Numbered from the stretch's first letter, positions 1 through 7,119 are shown. The stretch is DNA of 7,188 nt from Flavobacteriales bacterium (GCA_003487525.1 DNDT01000245.1:1-7188), one strand, 5' to 3'. A program made the numbers and translations. The notes: a model not told the origin generated them from the letters alone.

Positions 1-2
1 TA

Positions 3-620
3 AACACGCATGGAAAGTGGGGTCTGCTCTATGTATATTCTGCCGCTGTCGGGGATACGATGGAAATCATGGATTTTTATTCAGGCACAAACCAGTCCTA
101 TCCCTATGTAGTTGATTCCGTCATTCCCGTATTATATGGATCGGTTTATTTGAAACACTTTTATACCCACAGCATAAGTATTCCTCAAGTAGATTTAACA
201 CATAGATCTTACGTTGAGCGCATCGGTGAGGAATTCTTTTATCCACTGATTAAAGGGGCAATGATTTTAGAGCATGCGGTGATTCGGTGTTATGTTGACT
301 CCACAGTCAGCATTCAAATTAATTATACCGGAACTTGTGATCAGGGAAACCCGTATTCCGTGAACGAAATTTCGAACGAAGAATTTTTTTCGGTTTTTCC
401 TTCTCTGACAGATGGGCCGGTCAGCATACGGGTTAATTCGTCAAATGGATTCATGGTTTCCGTTTTTAATTGCCTGGGTAAGATCATTCTGAGTCGCGAT
501 GTTCAAAACCTTAAGGAAGTTACTGTTCAAATGCCGGATAATATTGGAAATGGAGTTTATTTTGTCAGGGTAGAATCTCAATCATTCGTCCGTACCGTGA
601 AAATTATCCTTGAGCGATAA
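3..620 (+). CDS. Secreted protein with C-terminal T9SS type A sorting domain (5' end missing)
   Basis: The reading frame is open from the left edge, so the gene starts outside the window. The ATG at position 60 is probably internal: the 19 codons before it have no stop and read as normal protein (GKWGLLYVYSAAVGDT) running straight into the same domain. About 205 residues are visible. Residues 109-186 counted from Met-60 form a T9SS type A sorting domain: FSVFPSLTDG takes the place of the usual YPNP motif, then beta strands, a Gly-Lys turn (CLGKII), the GVYFVRV motif and a basic end (KIILER). The domain before it has the pattern YVERIG...YPLI...IRCYVDS...GTCDQ. From memory this resembles a recurrent region just upstream of sorting signals in Bacteroidota secreted proteins whose function is unknown. 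The product should be exported by Sec, then by T9SS, and end at the surface or in the medium. It is convergent with the giant gene and shares its terminator. The T9SS call is firm; the function is unknown. Confidence 0.88.
   Translation, partial: NTHGKWGLLYVYSAAVGDTMEIMDFYSGTNQSYPYVVDSVIPVLYGSVYLKHFYTHSISIPQVDLTHRSYVERIGEEFFYPLIKGAMILEHAVIRCYVDSTVSIQINYTGTCDQGNPYSVNEISNEEFFSVFPSLTDGPVSIRVNSSNGFMVSVFNCLGKIILSRDVQNLKEVTVQMPDNIGNGVYFVRVESQSFVRTVKIILER
384..617 (+). other. T9SS type A sorting domain of the left-edge gene
   Basis: This is the last 78 residues of the protein. It shows the expected order of motifs: an aromatic-Pro entry (FSVFPS), a hydrophobic strand (VSIRV), SVFNCLGKII matching the usual 'v-D-x-x-G-k-x-v' segment, the GNGVYFVRV motif and a short basic tail. 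In this family the domain is recognised by the T9SS outer-membrane machinery and removed on export. The entry motif is unusual, with FPSLTDG rather than YPNPT. Confidence 0.85.
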
Positions 621-650
621 TACTTCAATAAGCAAAAATGTATGAAAACA

Positions 651-680
651 AAAAAGGCACGGAATTACCCGTGCCTTTTT
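651..680. terminator. Bidirectional intrinsic terminator between the convergent genes
   Basis: A perfect 12-bp inverted repeat, AAAAAGGCACGG (651-662) and CCGTGCCTTTTT (669-680), encloses a 6-nt loop. The GC core GGCACGG/CCGTGCC is flanked by an A-tract on one side and a T-tract on the other, so either strand yields a hairpin followed by a U-run. It lies 30 bp after the stop codon of the plus-strand gene and 19 bp after the stop codon of the minus-strand gene, so it should serve both. Confidence 0.92.
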
Positions 681-699
681 ATATGGTGTTATCTCCCGA

Positions 700-3600
700 T
701 TATTGAATGACCAGTTTTATCAGGGCAGATTGACTGCCACTGACCACGCTCATGAAATAAATTCCGGAAGTCAGGTTACCAACGTCAATGGTCTGTTTTT
801 CGCCGGTTGGTACCGATAACGTGTGAACCACCTGTCCTTTTACGTTACTGATATTGACCTGGGCGCTGGTTTCGACAAAGCCCTTCATGATCAGGTTGAT
901 CTCGCTGCGGGCCGGAATTGGATAAACCTCCAAACTGGCATTGTTGGCTACATCCTCAATGCCTCCGCATACATCAACGGTCACAACGATCTGGTCACTA
1001 CCCTCACAGCCATTTCCATCCGTTACAGTCGATGTAATCGTATAGACGCCTGTTGTTCCTTTTGAGAAGTTAATGGTTTGTGTCGTCTCCCCGGTACTCC
1101 AGTTGTATGAATTGAAACCGCTGCCTGCATCGAGGGTCAGCACTGCATCAACACATATCGTTGTATCCATACCAAGATCTATGCTTGGAAGCGGGAATAC
1201 GACGGTAGTGATTGGTGCGGAAGTCGATTCGCAACCGTTGGTGTCGGTGGTGGTAACCGTAAATGATCCTGCCGTGGAAACCACGATGCTCTGAGTGGTA
1301 CTCATCGAATTGTCGTTCCACAAATACGCATTGGATGAATTTGATTCCAGGGTTACACTTTCACCATCACAGAACGATGTTGGACCATTTGGAGTGATGA
1401 CCGCCTGAGTTACATCAAGCTTGGTTGTGTTCACGAAAGCCGATGTATCGGAACATCCATTGGTGTCCGTGGTGATTACCCTGTATGATCCGTCTTCAAA
1501 AACCGACAGAATCTGACCTGTACTCATCGCCGAGTCGTTCCAGACATATGAACCTGAGCTATTTGCCATCAGCAATACACTGTCACCTTCGCAGAATGTA
1601 GTATTTCCGGTTACCGATATACTGGCGGCTTGTCTAGGTGTTTCAGAAATGGTCATGGTAAAGTTTCCTTCGGCACCATTGTTTCCATAAACCAGGATGT
1701 ACACGGTCATGTTGCTGTCCGCACAGCCGCTCACTTGCGATTGCGATCCGCAATAATCCTCATTGCCGTCTGCACACTGAAGGTTTGCGCAACTTCCGGC
1801 AAACACCCTCATTCTGGTGTCAAAATTGGAACCACACAGCGACGCAACGGTGTAATTGTATCCCAAATCGAATTTGTACCATACGCCTCCCGATGAATCA
1901 TCCCCCACAACGCAGGTTGGAGCAAAGTCCATGGTAGCTCCCAGGGTTGTTCCAGAATATACACCTGCAACAACCTGAATGGCAGAACTGCAGCTGTCGT
2001 TCGATGGAATCGGTGTGTACTCGATTGCTCCTGCATCCGGAGTCAACAGGTTTCTGGTCATGCCCATAATGTCATTGGTAATACCTGCAATTGGAGTTCC
2101 AATGTCATTGATCTGCATGCTGTTCGGTTTGTAGTCATCAGCCGCAATACTGATAAATTCGGGACTTGCAGAGTCACTGTTCTGATCAAATGCACCGCTA
2201 TTGACAGCTTGCCATGCACTAAAGGTTGAAACAGCACCTCCCCAATATCCGTGATTAACGGTTCCCAGAGCATTCATGTACACAACGTTATTGTCAGAAA
2301 CCTGGTTGGTGGATGTTGAACTGAAATACAGGCCATATTTGGTCCCTGTTCCACCTCTGGTGACTGAGATTATGTTGTTTTTCAATACCACATTCGCCGC
2401 TGCCGATGGTTGGTAGAAAGCGTAGGTTGTACTGGTAGATGTGGAATTCACGTAATCCAGTGAAATGGTATTGTAATAATACTCGGTAAAATCCGCACCT
2501 GAATTGTACACGCAGTATATGGTGCCTTCGGTGTTGAGGTTGTAAACCATGTTGTTGTAAATCAGGTTCTCATTGCCGGAGGTGGCGTCTGCTGAACAAT
2601 AGATTCCATAAACGCTGCCTGTTTTTGTTGTGGCTACATCGTGTGTGTTGTGAATCCTGTTCTTACTTACCACCGCATTCGTATTACCGGTAGACAGGTA
2701 TATTCCATAGAAAGTAGAAACGTTTGCCTTGTTTGCACGGCTGATGTCGTTGCCGTCAATCAGGAGGTAGTCCCCATAGATGGAATAAATGTTGTAGTAA
2801 TACGCATTCAATATGGTATTGTTGAGGATTTTGTTTCCCCAGTTTCCCTTTCCGGTCGAAAGGCCATTTAGGCGAATGGCATAATACAAACCGTTGTTTC
2901 CACCTTCAATGGTATTGTTTTCAAAGTTGTTGTAGTTTGCGTTGTCACCATATGAAGCAGTGCTTGTCATGGATGCAGAAGAAAGGATACCGCATACGGT
3001 AGTGTTGCTTCCGGTAACCGAACTCATGTCGATGTAACAATTCCGGACGGTATTGTGATCGGCCGTATTAGTCAGCAGAACACCTATTCCGTATGTTGCA
3101 CCCCTGTTTACGATATTGAGACTGTCCAGTGTCAGATAATCTGTTCCGTTCAGAAGCACCAGATAATATCTACCGGCATCGGTTGTATCCGTAATAACCG
3201 CACCGTGGCCCAGAACCGTAATGGTATTGGTAGCGCTGGTTCCATCAATTGCACCAAACGGCAAGGCACCGGTATACGGTCCGGACAATGGATCAACATC
3301 GATTGTTACGGCACCGCAAATTCCCCGGTTATTGAGGTCATCCACTGCTGCAACCATCGTTAGATAGTCTCCGGATGTTCCAACGGTATAGGTACCCGAC
3401 ATGGCGCTTTTTAATCCGACCAGGCTTGATGAATCATTGGACGGGTTGGCGTCGATTCCACCATTTGGTTTACTTGTCCAGGCAACAATATTGTATTGAA
3501 GACCTGCAACTACGGTGAAATTACCCAAGGTCACAAGGGTGTCGTTTCCCGAAGCAATTGAATTGGTGTAATAGACGGTTGGCTGACTTACACTGTTTAT

Positions 3601-6600
3601 GGTCCAGTTGATTCTGACTGAATCCAGGGTAACCGCACCATAGTTTTTCAGAGTAACCGAAACAATGGCCGTACCTGGACAAGGTGCAACCGGGCTTACA
3701 AAACCCATTACACCTGCATCATCTGCGGGAGGGGTAAATTCGTATGCCCCAGGATCCGGTGTTACCACATCTCGAGTCACATTGTCAATATCGGTGGTTA
3801 TTCCTGAAATTGGTGTACCGATGTTGTTCATGCTTGCAGATGCGGGTTTAAGGTTTCCACCAGCCGCATTGACGTACAATGGATCGCTTGATGCAGAGTT
3901 TTGGTCAAAGGCATTTGTATTTGCGGTTTGCCAGTTGGCCAGGCTTGCATAGGTTGTCGCATTCCAATATCCTACGTATTGTGCTCCGCTGCCCAATGAA
4001 TTTACGTAGAGATTGTTGCGGTCGCTGCTGATAAGTGATGTATTTGTGGACCAATAACATACATATTTTGTTCCCGATCCCCCTCGGGTGATGGAAATGT
4101 TATTGTTTTTGAATTCAATACCGGAAGCTGCTGTCGTCTGGTAAAAACCGTACGTCGATCCTGCAGTTGATCCTGTGTTATCCAAAGAAATGGTATTGTA
4201 GTAATACGAAACATAATCCGAACCGGAGTTGTATAAACCGTATATCGTCCCATCTGAGTTTATATTGTAAATCAGGTTGTTGTAAATTTTATTCTCTTGA
4301 CCTGAAGTAGCGTCGGTTGTCGTATATATTCCATATACACTACCGGTTTTTGATGAGGCATTGTCGTGGGTATTGTGGATTCGGTTGTTTCTGATTACCG
4401 TATTTATGTTACCTGTTGACAAGTAAATTCCATAAAAGGTGGAAACAGTTACCTTAGTTGGGCGGCTTATGTCATTTCCGTCTATTAAAAGGTTGTCTCC
4501 ATAAATGGAATAGATATTGTAGAAATACCCGTCATGAATGGTATTGTTAATGATCTTGTTGCCCCAGTTTCCCTTTCCGGTAGAGAGTCCATTCAAGCGA
4601 ATCCCGTAGTAAACACCTGCATTTACACCACCTTCAATGGTATTGTTGACAAAGGTGTTGTAGTTGGCATTGTCACCATATGATGCAGTACTGGTCAAAG
4701 ATGCAGAAGAAAGAATTCCGCAAACAGTGGTGTTGCTTCCGGTAGAACTCAAGTCGATGGTGCAATTCTGGATGGTGTTGTGATCGGCGGTATTTGTCAA
4801 TAAAACACCTATTCCATAGGTCGCTCCTTTGTTTACGATATTGAGACTGTCGAGTGTCAGATAATTTGTACCGTTTAGCAATACAAGGTAGTATCTTGTT
4901 GCATCGGTGGTATCTGTGACTACCGCACCATGTCCCAAAACAGTAATGGTATTTGTGGCGCTGGCTCCATTGATCGGGCCAAAATTCAACGCGCCGTTAT
5001 AGGGACCGGAAAGTGGATTTACGTCAATGGTAACGGCACCGCAGAGTCCCCTGTTGTTAAGGTCTTCCACAGCAGCTACCACATTCGGATAGTCACCTGA
5101 AGTTCCTACTGTATATGTGCCGGACATGGCACTTTTCAATCCGATGATGCTTGACGAGTCATTCGACATATTTGCGTCTGTTCCGCCATTCGGATTGCTT
5201 GTCCAGGCAAGAATATTGTAGGGAACACCTGATGCCACGGTAAAACTACCCAATGACACAACGGTATCACTTCCCGTTGCGAGGGGCACTGTGTAAAATA
5301 CGGTGGGTTGGCTCACACTGTTCACGGTCCAGTGAATTCTGACTGAATCCAGCGTAACCGCACCAAAATTTTTAAGTGTAACAGATACGTTGGCTGTACC
5401 CGGACAAGGAGATACCGGGCTAACAAAACCTATCAGTCCTGCATCATCTGCAGGAGGTGTAAATTCATATGCGCCGGCATCCGGTGTGATTGCATTTCGG
5501 GTAACATTATTGATATCCGTGCTTATCCCTGCAATGGGTGTGCCAATGTTGTTCATGCCTGCTGATCCCGGTTTGAAGTTTCCTCCCGGGGCATTGACGT
5601 AAATTGGATCGGTCGATGTTGAGTTTTGATCAAAGCTATTGGAATTTGCCGTTTGCCAGTTGGCCAGGGTTGGGTAGGCCGTGGCACTCCAGTAGCCCAC
5701 GTTTTGTGCTCCGCTGCCTGCCGAATTTACATACAGGTTGTTCCGGTCACTGTTAATAAGCGATGTGTTGGTAATCCAATAGCAAGCGTATTTTACACCT
5801 GACCCCCCTCGGGTAATGGAAATGTTGTTGTTTTTGAATTCAATACCGGATGCTGCTGTCGTTTGGTAAAAACCGTAGGTACTTCCAGCTGTGGATGCAG
5901 TGTAATCCAGTGAAATTGTGTTGTAGTAATACAGTGCGCCGTCGCTGCCGGAATTATAGATTCCGTAAGTTGTTCCGTTGCCGTTAATGTTGTAAATGAG
6001 GTTGTTGTAGACCAGGTTTTCCATGCCCACTGCCGCGTCTGCGCTACTGAAATAAAGGCAGCCTACTGTTCCGGTCAGTGATGATGCCGCATCGTGGGTA
6101 TTGTGTATGCGGTTTTTTCTGATTGTATTTGAAAAAGATCCGGTGGACAAATAAATTCCGTAGAAACTGCTAACGGTTACCTTGTATGGTCTGCTGATGT
6201 CATTGCCTTCAACCAGGGTGTTATCGGCATAGTACAAATAGATCTGATAACTATACCCATCCAAAATGGTGTTATTCAGAATTTGATTTCCTGAACATCC
6301 AACAGTTCCTGTGTTTCCATTAATGCGAATTGCGTAGTAAACACCGGCGTTTACACCGCCCTTGATTGTATTGTTGGAAATGGTATTGTAACTACCGGAC
6401 ACTCCCGAAGCACTTGGACTGGTGTTGCTTGAAGAAGCAATGATACCCATCGTTGCGGTAGAACTGGTCGAATTGGTTTTGGTCAGATTGATGGTACAGG
6501 CATTAATGGTATTATAACTTGCCCCTCCAGTAATATCGACACCCCAGCCATATGTGTCCGAGGAATCGTACAGTATCAGGTTGTTAAGTGTCACGTAACT

Positions 6601-6960
6601 TGCACCATTAAGTCTGATCATGTACAGGTTTGTGGATGTCGGAATTGAAATGATTTTATTTCCGTTTCCGTTAAAGGTGACGGTATTGACCGCACTGGTA
6701 CCCGGAATGGTGTCTATTTTGACCTGTTCCAGGTATGGTCCGGAATTGGCTACCACCGTGAATGTGACCGGACCGGAAACCCCGTTTGTTTTTAAAGCGG
6801 CTGCGGCCGACGTGAAGGTTGTAAAGTTTGAACCACTTGGCGGACTGCCGGAATTAATGGTGTAAGCACCGCTCATCTGCGCATGCAGGTTAACGGCAAA
6901 CAAAGCAAAGGAAGCTATAAGGCACGCCTTAAGACAACCCAAATAGTTTAGTTTCTTCAT
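700..6960 (-). CDS. Giant T9SS-secreted surface protein with three parallel beta-helix modules
   Basis: This 2086-residue protein is complete. The start is well fixed: a stop codon lies three codons upstream in frame, MKK opens a good Sec signal peptide, and the next Met (29) lies after the cleavage site. Order of parts: signal peptide 1-27; beta-helix module 1, 29-500; CARDB-like domain 505-603; module 2, 611-1075; CARDB-like domain 1080-1178; module 3, 1186-1650; cysteine-rich PPC-like domain 1653-1772; three Ig/PKD-like repeats 1778-1996; T9SS sorting domain 2009-2086. The helix modules are rich in Asn, Thr, Ser and Gly, with recurring rungs such as NNTI and NNLIYNI that suggest an Asn ladder. 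Each ends in a cap of the form DI-x-x-x-TR...TPDAGAYEF. I see no catalytic signature of a pectate lyase, glycosidase or protease, so an adhesive or structural surface role is inferred; carbohydrate binding or cleavage remains possible. The gene appears monocistronic, with its own leader and terminator. No Shine-Dalgarno sequence is visible, which is normal for the phylum. Confidence 0.95.
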   Translation of the reverse strand: MKKLNYLGCLKACLIASFALFAVNLHAQMSGAYTINSGSPPSGSNFTTFTSAAAALKTNGVSGPVTFTVVANSGPYLEQVKIDTIPGTSAVNTVTFNGNGNKIISIPTSTNLYMIRLNGASYVTLNNLILYDSSDTYGWGVDITGGASYNTINACTINLTKTNSTSSTATMGIIASSSNTSPSASGVSGSYNTISNNTIKGGVNAGVYYAIRINGNTGTVGCSGNQILNNTILDGYSYQIYLYYADNTLVEGNDISRPYKVTVSSFYGIYLSTGSFSNTIRKNRIHNTHDAASSLTGTVGCLYFSSADAAVGMENLVYNNLIYNINGNGTTYGIYNSGSDGALYYYNTISLDYTASTAGSTYGFYQTTAASGIEFKNNNISITRGGSGVKYACYWITNTSLINSDRNNLYVNSAGSGAQNVGYWSATAYPTLANWQTANSNSFDQNSTSTDPIYVNAPGGNFKPGSAGMNNIGTPIAGISTDINNVTRNAITPDAGAYEFTPPADDAGLIGFVSPVSPCPGTANVSVTLKNFGAVTLDSVRIHWTVNSVSQPTVFYTVPLATGSDTVVSLGSFTVASGVPYNILAWTSNPNGGTDANMSNDSSSIIGLKSAMSGTYTVGTSGDYPNVVAAVEDLNNRGLCGAVTIDVNPLSGPYNGALNFGPINGASATNTITVLGHGAVVTDTTDATRYYLVLLNGTNYLTLDSLNIVNKGATYGIGVLLTNTADHNTIQNCTIDLSSTGSNTTVCGILSSASLTSTASYGDNANYNTFVNNTIEGGVNAGVYYGIRLNGLSTGKGNWGNKIINNTIHDGYFYNIYSIYGDNLLIDGNDISRPTKVTVSTFYGIYLSTGNINTVIRNNRIHNTHDNASSKTGSVYGIYTTTDATSGQENKIYNNLIYNINSDGTIYGLYNSGSDYVSYYYNTISLDNTGSTAGSTYGFYQTTAASGIEFKNNNISITRGGSGTKYVCYWSTNTSLISSDRNNLYVNSLGSGAQYVGYWNATTYASLANWQTANTNAFDQNSASSDPLYVNAAGGNLKPASASMNNIGTPISGITTDIDNVTRDVVTPDPGAYEFTPPADDAGVMGFVSPVAPCPGTAIVSVTLKNYGAVTLDSVRINWTINSVSQPTVYYTNSIASGNDTLVTLGNFTVVAGLQYNIVAWTSKPNGGIDANPSNDSSSLVGLKSAMSGTYTVGTSGDYLTMVAAVDDLNNRGICGAVTIDVDPLSGPYTGALPFGAIDGTSATNTITVLGHGAVITDTTDAGRYYLVLLNGTDYLTLDSLNIVNRGATYGIGVLLTNTADHNTVRNCYIDMSSVTGSNTTVCGILSSASMTSTASYGDNANYNNFENNTIEGGNNGLYYAIRLNGLSTGKGNWGNKILNNTILNAYYYNIYSIYGDYLLIDGNDISRANKANVSTFYGIYLSTGNTNAVVSKNRIHNTHDVATTKTGSVYGIYCSADATSGNENLIYNNMVYNLNTEGTIYCVYNSGADFTEYYYNTISLDYVNSTSTSTTYAFYQPSAAANVVLKNNIISVTRGGTGTKYGLYFSSTSTNQVSDNNVVYMNALGTVNHGYWGGAVSTFSAWQAVNSGAFDQNSDSASPEFISIAADDYKPNSMQINDIGTPIAGITNDIMGMTRNLLTPDAGAIEYTPIPSNDSCSSAIQVVAGVYSGTTLGATMDFAPTCVVGDDSSGGVWYKFDLGYNYTVASLCGSNFDTRMRVFAGSCANLQCADGNEDYCGSQSQVSGCADSNMTVYILVYGNNGAEGNFTMTISETPRQAASISVTGNTTFCEGDSVLLMANSSGSYVWNDSAMSTGQILSVFEDGSYRVITTDTNGCSDTSAFVNTTKLDVTQAVITPNGPTSFCDGESVTLESNSSNAYLWNDNSMSTTQSIVVSTAGSFTVTTTDTNGCESTSAPITTVVFPLPSIDLGMDTTICVDAVLTLDAGSGFNSYNWSTGETTQTINFSKGTTGVYTITSTVTDGNGCEGSDQIVVTVDVCGGIEDVANNASLEVYPIPARSEINLIMKGFVETSAQVNISNVKGQVVHTLSVPTGEKQTIDVGNLTSGIYFMSVVSGSQSALIKLVIQ
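703..936 (-). other. T9SS type A sorting domain of the giant protein (residues 2009-2086)
   Basis: The domain opens with LEVYPIPARSEINL (the usual motif is YPNPA, so Asn is replaced by Ile), followed by VNISNVKGQVVHTL, the IDVGNLTSGIYFMSV motif and the end ALIKLVIQ. This matches the family in length and motif order. It should direct the mature protein through the outer membrane and be cut off during secretion. Confidence 0.92.
973..1629 (-). other. Three Ig/PKD-like repeats (residues 1778-1996)
   Basis: Repeats 1 and 2 share 'T-x-F-C-(E/D)-G-(D/E)-S-V-x-L', then YVWNDSAMST or YLWNDNSMST, then TTDTNGC, with one Cys pair each (1790/1836 and 1864/1910). Repeat 3 is of the variant form LGMDTTICVDAVLTLDAGSG, then YNWSTGETTQTI, then VTDGNGC (Cys 1936/1985). 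These are the common Ig/PKD-like spacers of Bacteroidota surface proteins and hold the beta-helix region away from the sorting domain. Repeats 1 and 2 are close enough to be a local tandem duplication. Confidence 0.8.
1645..2004 (-). other. PPC-like cysteine-rich domain (residues 1653-1772)
   Basis: It starts with SNDSCSSAI and continues with GTTLGATMDFAPTC, GVWYKFDLG, SNFDTRMRVFAGSC, LQCADGNEDYCG and a final YILVYGNNGAEGNFTMTIS. The N-D-x-C-x-x-A-i start, the W-Y-k-F strand, the 'D-T-x-m-x-V-f-x-G-x-C' segment and the 'G-n-F-t-m-t-i' close are the usual landmarks of bacterial pre-peptidase C-terminal type domains. Seven cysteines (1657, 1683, 1709, 1724, 1729, 1737, 1746) suggest about three disulphides and one free residue. 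A binding or stabilising role is inferred. Confidence 0.75.
2011..3405 (-). repeat. Tandem module 3: beta-helix only (residues 1186-1650)
   Basis: This third copy begins AMSGTYTVGTSGDY like module 2 and ends at the cap TRNLLTPDAGAIEYTP. Its first half is very close to module 2. Its second half (about residue 1500 on) is clearly diverged from modules 1 and 2, for example STSTTYAFYQPSAAANVVL against STAGSTYGFYQTTAASGIEF. It is shorter because no CARDB-like domain follows; the PPC-like domain begins directly after the cap. Confidence 0.9.
3406..5130 (-). repeat. Tandem module 2: beta-helix plus CARDB-like domain, mosaic (residues 611-1185)
   Basis: The module begins AMSGTYTVGTSGDY and is 575 residues long. 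Up to about residue 890 it follows module 3 closely, sharing SATNTITVLGHGAV, YGIGVLLTNTADHNT and TASYGDNANYN (about 85% identical by eye). From about residue 930 it instead follows module 1, sharing STAGSTYGFYQTTAASGIEF, TRGGSG, SDRNNLYVNS, LANWQTAN and MNNIGTPI. It therefore looks like a hybrid of the other two. It carries its own CARDB-like domain (1080-1178), as module 1 does. Confidence 0.9.
3427..3723 (-). other. CARDB-like beta-sandwich 2 (residues 1080-1178)
   Basis: This is a close copy of the first CARDB-like domain: DDAGVMGFVSPVAPCPGT, SVTLKNYGAVTLDSVRINW, and the end KPNGGIDANPSND. The high similarity extends without a break into the second half of the preceding helix module. That indicates the two were duplicated as one unit. 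Confidence 0.75.
5131..6876 (-). repeat. Tandem module 1: beta-helix plus CARDB-like domain (residues 29-610)
   Basis: This is the first of three tandem modules. It begins MSGAYTINSG, runs through an SGP-containing N-terminal segment, then many right-handed beta-helix rungs (NNTIKGG, NNTILDGY, EGNDISRP, NNLIYNI, NNNISITRGG), and ends in the cap TRNAITPDAGAYEF. A CARDB-like beta-sandwich follows. Its first half is the most divergent of the three modules, while its second half (about residue 346 on) is roughly 80% identical, by eye, to module 2. Distance to the next module is 583 residues. Confidence 0.9.
5152..5448 (-). other. CARDB-like beta-sandwich 1 (residues 505-603)
   Basis: DDAGLIGFVSPVSPCPGT is followed by VSVTLKNFGAVTLDSVRIHW, a Val-Ser-Gln-Pro strand, and the ending ILAWTSNPNGGTDANMSND. 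The 'v-V-t-l-k-N-x-G' core and the terminal 'N-G-x-x-D-x-n-x-x-N-D' match the CARDB/APHP family of extracellular adhesion or spacer domains as I know it. It links beta-helix module 1 to module 2. Confidence 0.75.
6880..6960 (-). other. Sec signal peptide (residues 1-27)
   Basis: Two lysines (MKK) are followed by a hydrophobic core (about residues 10-24) and a signal peptidase I site, LHA|QM, giving a mature N-terminal Gln. Cys-9 and Cys-13 are not in a usable lipobox (the residues before them are YLG and LKA), so this is not a lipoprotein. A Sec signal is the obligatory first step for T9SS cargo and agrees with the C-terminal sorting domain. Confidence 0.9.
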
Positions 6961-6997
6961 TGAAGTTTAGATAAAAATTAAATTACGTTCTCGTAAC

Positions 6998-7081
6998 ACC
7001 TGACCCAGGGTTAAGTTATTTTCGGACCTCATTCCACTCCCCGAATGTTTATCGCCGTGATGACTTGTGAGACGGTCAGGT
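6998..7081. repeat. 8-bp inverted repeat in the presumed leader of the giant gene
   Basis: ACCTGACC (6998-7005) and GGTCAGGT (7074-7081) are perfect reverse complements enclosing 68 nt. Inside lies a second 5-bp pair, TTCGG (7021-7025) and CCGAA (7041-7045), so a nested fold of the minus-strand leader RNA is possible. Just outside is CCTC-TTC-GAGG (7086-7096). An 8-bp pair can occur by chance in a region this size, and I recognise no known riboswitch. Confidence 0.35.
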
Positions 7082-7111
7082 ACTTCCTCTTCGAGGGTTT
7101 GAAATCCGAAT

Positions 7112-7119
7112 CAAAATTA
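7112..7119 (-). promoter_or_regulatory. Candidate Bacteroidota -7 promoter element for the giant gene
   Basis: On the minus strand the sequence reads TAATTTTG, a full match to the TAnnTTTG -7 consensus of Bacteroidota housekeeping promoters. A start site about 7 bp downstream would give a leader of roughly 145 nt. No clear TTG -33 element lies at the expected distance (about 20 bp upstream); the nearest TTTG is only 10 bp away. In such AT-rich DNA a chance match is quite possible. Confidence 0.35.

Noticed and set aside
60..62. ATG at 60 as the true start of the left-hand gene
   Set aside because: The same frame continues upstream to the window edge with ordinary coding sequence. The protein from this ATG would lack any signal peptide although it carries a T9SS sorting domain, so the real start must lie further left.
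3665..5602. Two similar plus-strand reading frames (3665-3952 and 5390-5602), both starting MAVPGQG-x-TGLTKPI
   Set aside because: They are antisense shadows of the duplicated helix cap and CARDB-like segment of the giant gene. Their resemblance is fully explained by the sense-strand duplication; no RBS or independent conservation is apparent.
2011..6876. CRISPR or mobile-element explanation for the regular repeats
   Set aside because: The repeats are about 1.4-1.75 kb long, in frame and coding for recognisable protein modules. There are no short direct repeats with unique spacers, no terminal inverted repeats and no transposase.
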